The notes below the pieces were generated by a model. That model was not told the origin of the DNA. It worked only from the letters and a program-made list of their open reading frames with translations, and made no database searches. From contig CANFJL010000001.1 of NCBI GenBank assembly GCA_947447525.1, positions 1 through 64,000 on the forward strand: a stretch of DNA of 64,000 bases, read 5' to 3'. Below are positions 63,822 through 64,000 of this stretch, in pieces (within the stretch, counting starts at the first letter, position 1; every line of letters begins with the position of its first letter). The translations under genes and the position numbers were made by a program. Origin of the DNA: Flavobacteriales bacterium. GTDB taxonomy: Bacteria > Bacteroidota > Bacteroidia > Flavobacteriales_D > Crocinitomicaceae.

Positions 63822-63825
63822 TTCT

Positions 63826-64000
63826 ATGAAGTGTTTCATTATTTTAATTTTAATTACTTTTTCGCTCTCAAATGCCTATGGGCAGAAAGTTCAATTTAAA
63901 CATGTTGAGCCTGCTAATTGGTGGGTAAATATGGAGCATAGTAAAGTAGAAGTTATGCTACACGGCGACAATATCGCAAAATATGCCGTGAAAGCCTTAG
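63826..64000 (+). CDS. Cyclomaltodextrinase/neopullulanase-like GH13 enzyme, N-terminal part
   Basis: This 58-codon partial frame runs off the right edge. It starts MKCFIILILITFSLSNAYGQ (signal peptide), followed by VQFKHVEPANWWVNMEHSKVEVMLHGDNIAKYAVK. This matches the start of the cyclomaltodextrinase N-terminal domain found in SusA-like neopullulanases of Bacteroidota. These enzymes degrade maltodextrins in the periplasm. It is 4 bases after the CotH gene, so three genes form one unit. Confidence 0.82.
   Translation, partial: MKCFIILILITFSLSNAYGQKVQFKHVEPANWWVNMEHSKVEVMLHGDNIAKYAVKAL

Overview
This is an AT-rich chromosomal window from a member of the Bacteroidota, most likely order Flavobacteriales. 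The evidence is a gliding-motility lipoprotein (GldH) behind a RicT homologue and HolB, secreted proteins with type IX secretion (T9SS) type A sorting domains, no Shine-Dalgarno signals, and many Bacteroidota-type promoters (TTTG / TAnnTTTG). A family such as Crocinitomicaceae or Cryomorphaceae is plausible, but the sequence alone does not settle it. No rRNA, CRISPR array, prophage or plasmid gene is visible. No gene-free stretch exceeds about 270 bases; the longest (27123-27372) is filled with repeats.

Layout. 1-7841 (minus): a tight operon for nucleotide sugars of a surface polysaccharide. It holds a WbpE-like aminotransferase, UDP-glucose dehydrogenase, UDP-xylose synthase, WbpD-, WbpB- and WbpA-like enzymes, dTDP-glucose dehydratase, and a cut-off CpsB-type PHP phosphatase. 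7976-9963 (plus): a predicted outer-membrane protein and the Kdo transferase WaaA. 9960-22181 (minus): a long PurF-like amidotransferase; a metal-linked set (HMA protein, TonB receptor, HYC_CC_PP protein); an EamA transporter; DUF2911 and DUF6495 proteins; gldH, ricT-like, holB, rsmI and radA. 22364-26554 (plus): an acidic protein, deoC, two aldehyde dehydrogenase genes (the second lacks the catalytic half) and a DUF2480 protein. 26598-27383: an IS200/RAYT-type transposase gene without an ATG start, next to a 16-bp tandem repeat array with large palindromes. This is the most unusual structure in the window.

27373-35414 (mostly minus) is a mixed housekeeping block: hydrolase, HMA lipoprotein, two paralogous small lipoproteins (plus strand), 3-hydroxyanthranilate dioxygenase, thyA-folA, a histidine kinase, a ferredoxin-NADP reductase and an aldo/keto reductase. 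35563-40466 (plus) holds a PAS histidine kinase with its response regulator, a saccharopine reductase homologue, a DUF3467 protein and a glycosyltransferase. A GT4 glycosyltransferase converges on the last of these.

41651-54743 (plus) is the classic translation/transcription superoperon: tRNA-Thr, -Tyr, -Gly, -Thr, tuf, tRNA-Trp, secE, nusG, rplK, rplA, rplJ, rplL, rpoB, rpoC. It starts at a textbook promoter and ends at a strong terminator. Internal RNA structures lie between tuf and tRNA-Trp, before rplK, and between rplL and rpoB.

54755-57829 (minus) holds accA and recG, followed by ispE (plus). 58821-64000 (plus) is a secreted alpha-glucan locus: a small T9SS protein, a large GH13 amylase with a sorting domain, a CotH-kinase-family protein translationally coupled to it, and the first 58 codons of a cyclomaltodextrinase-like enzyme.
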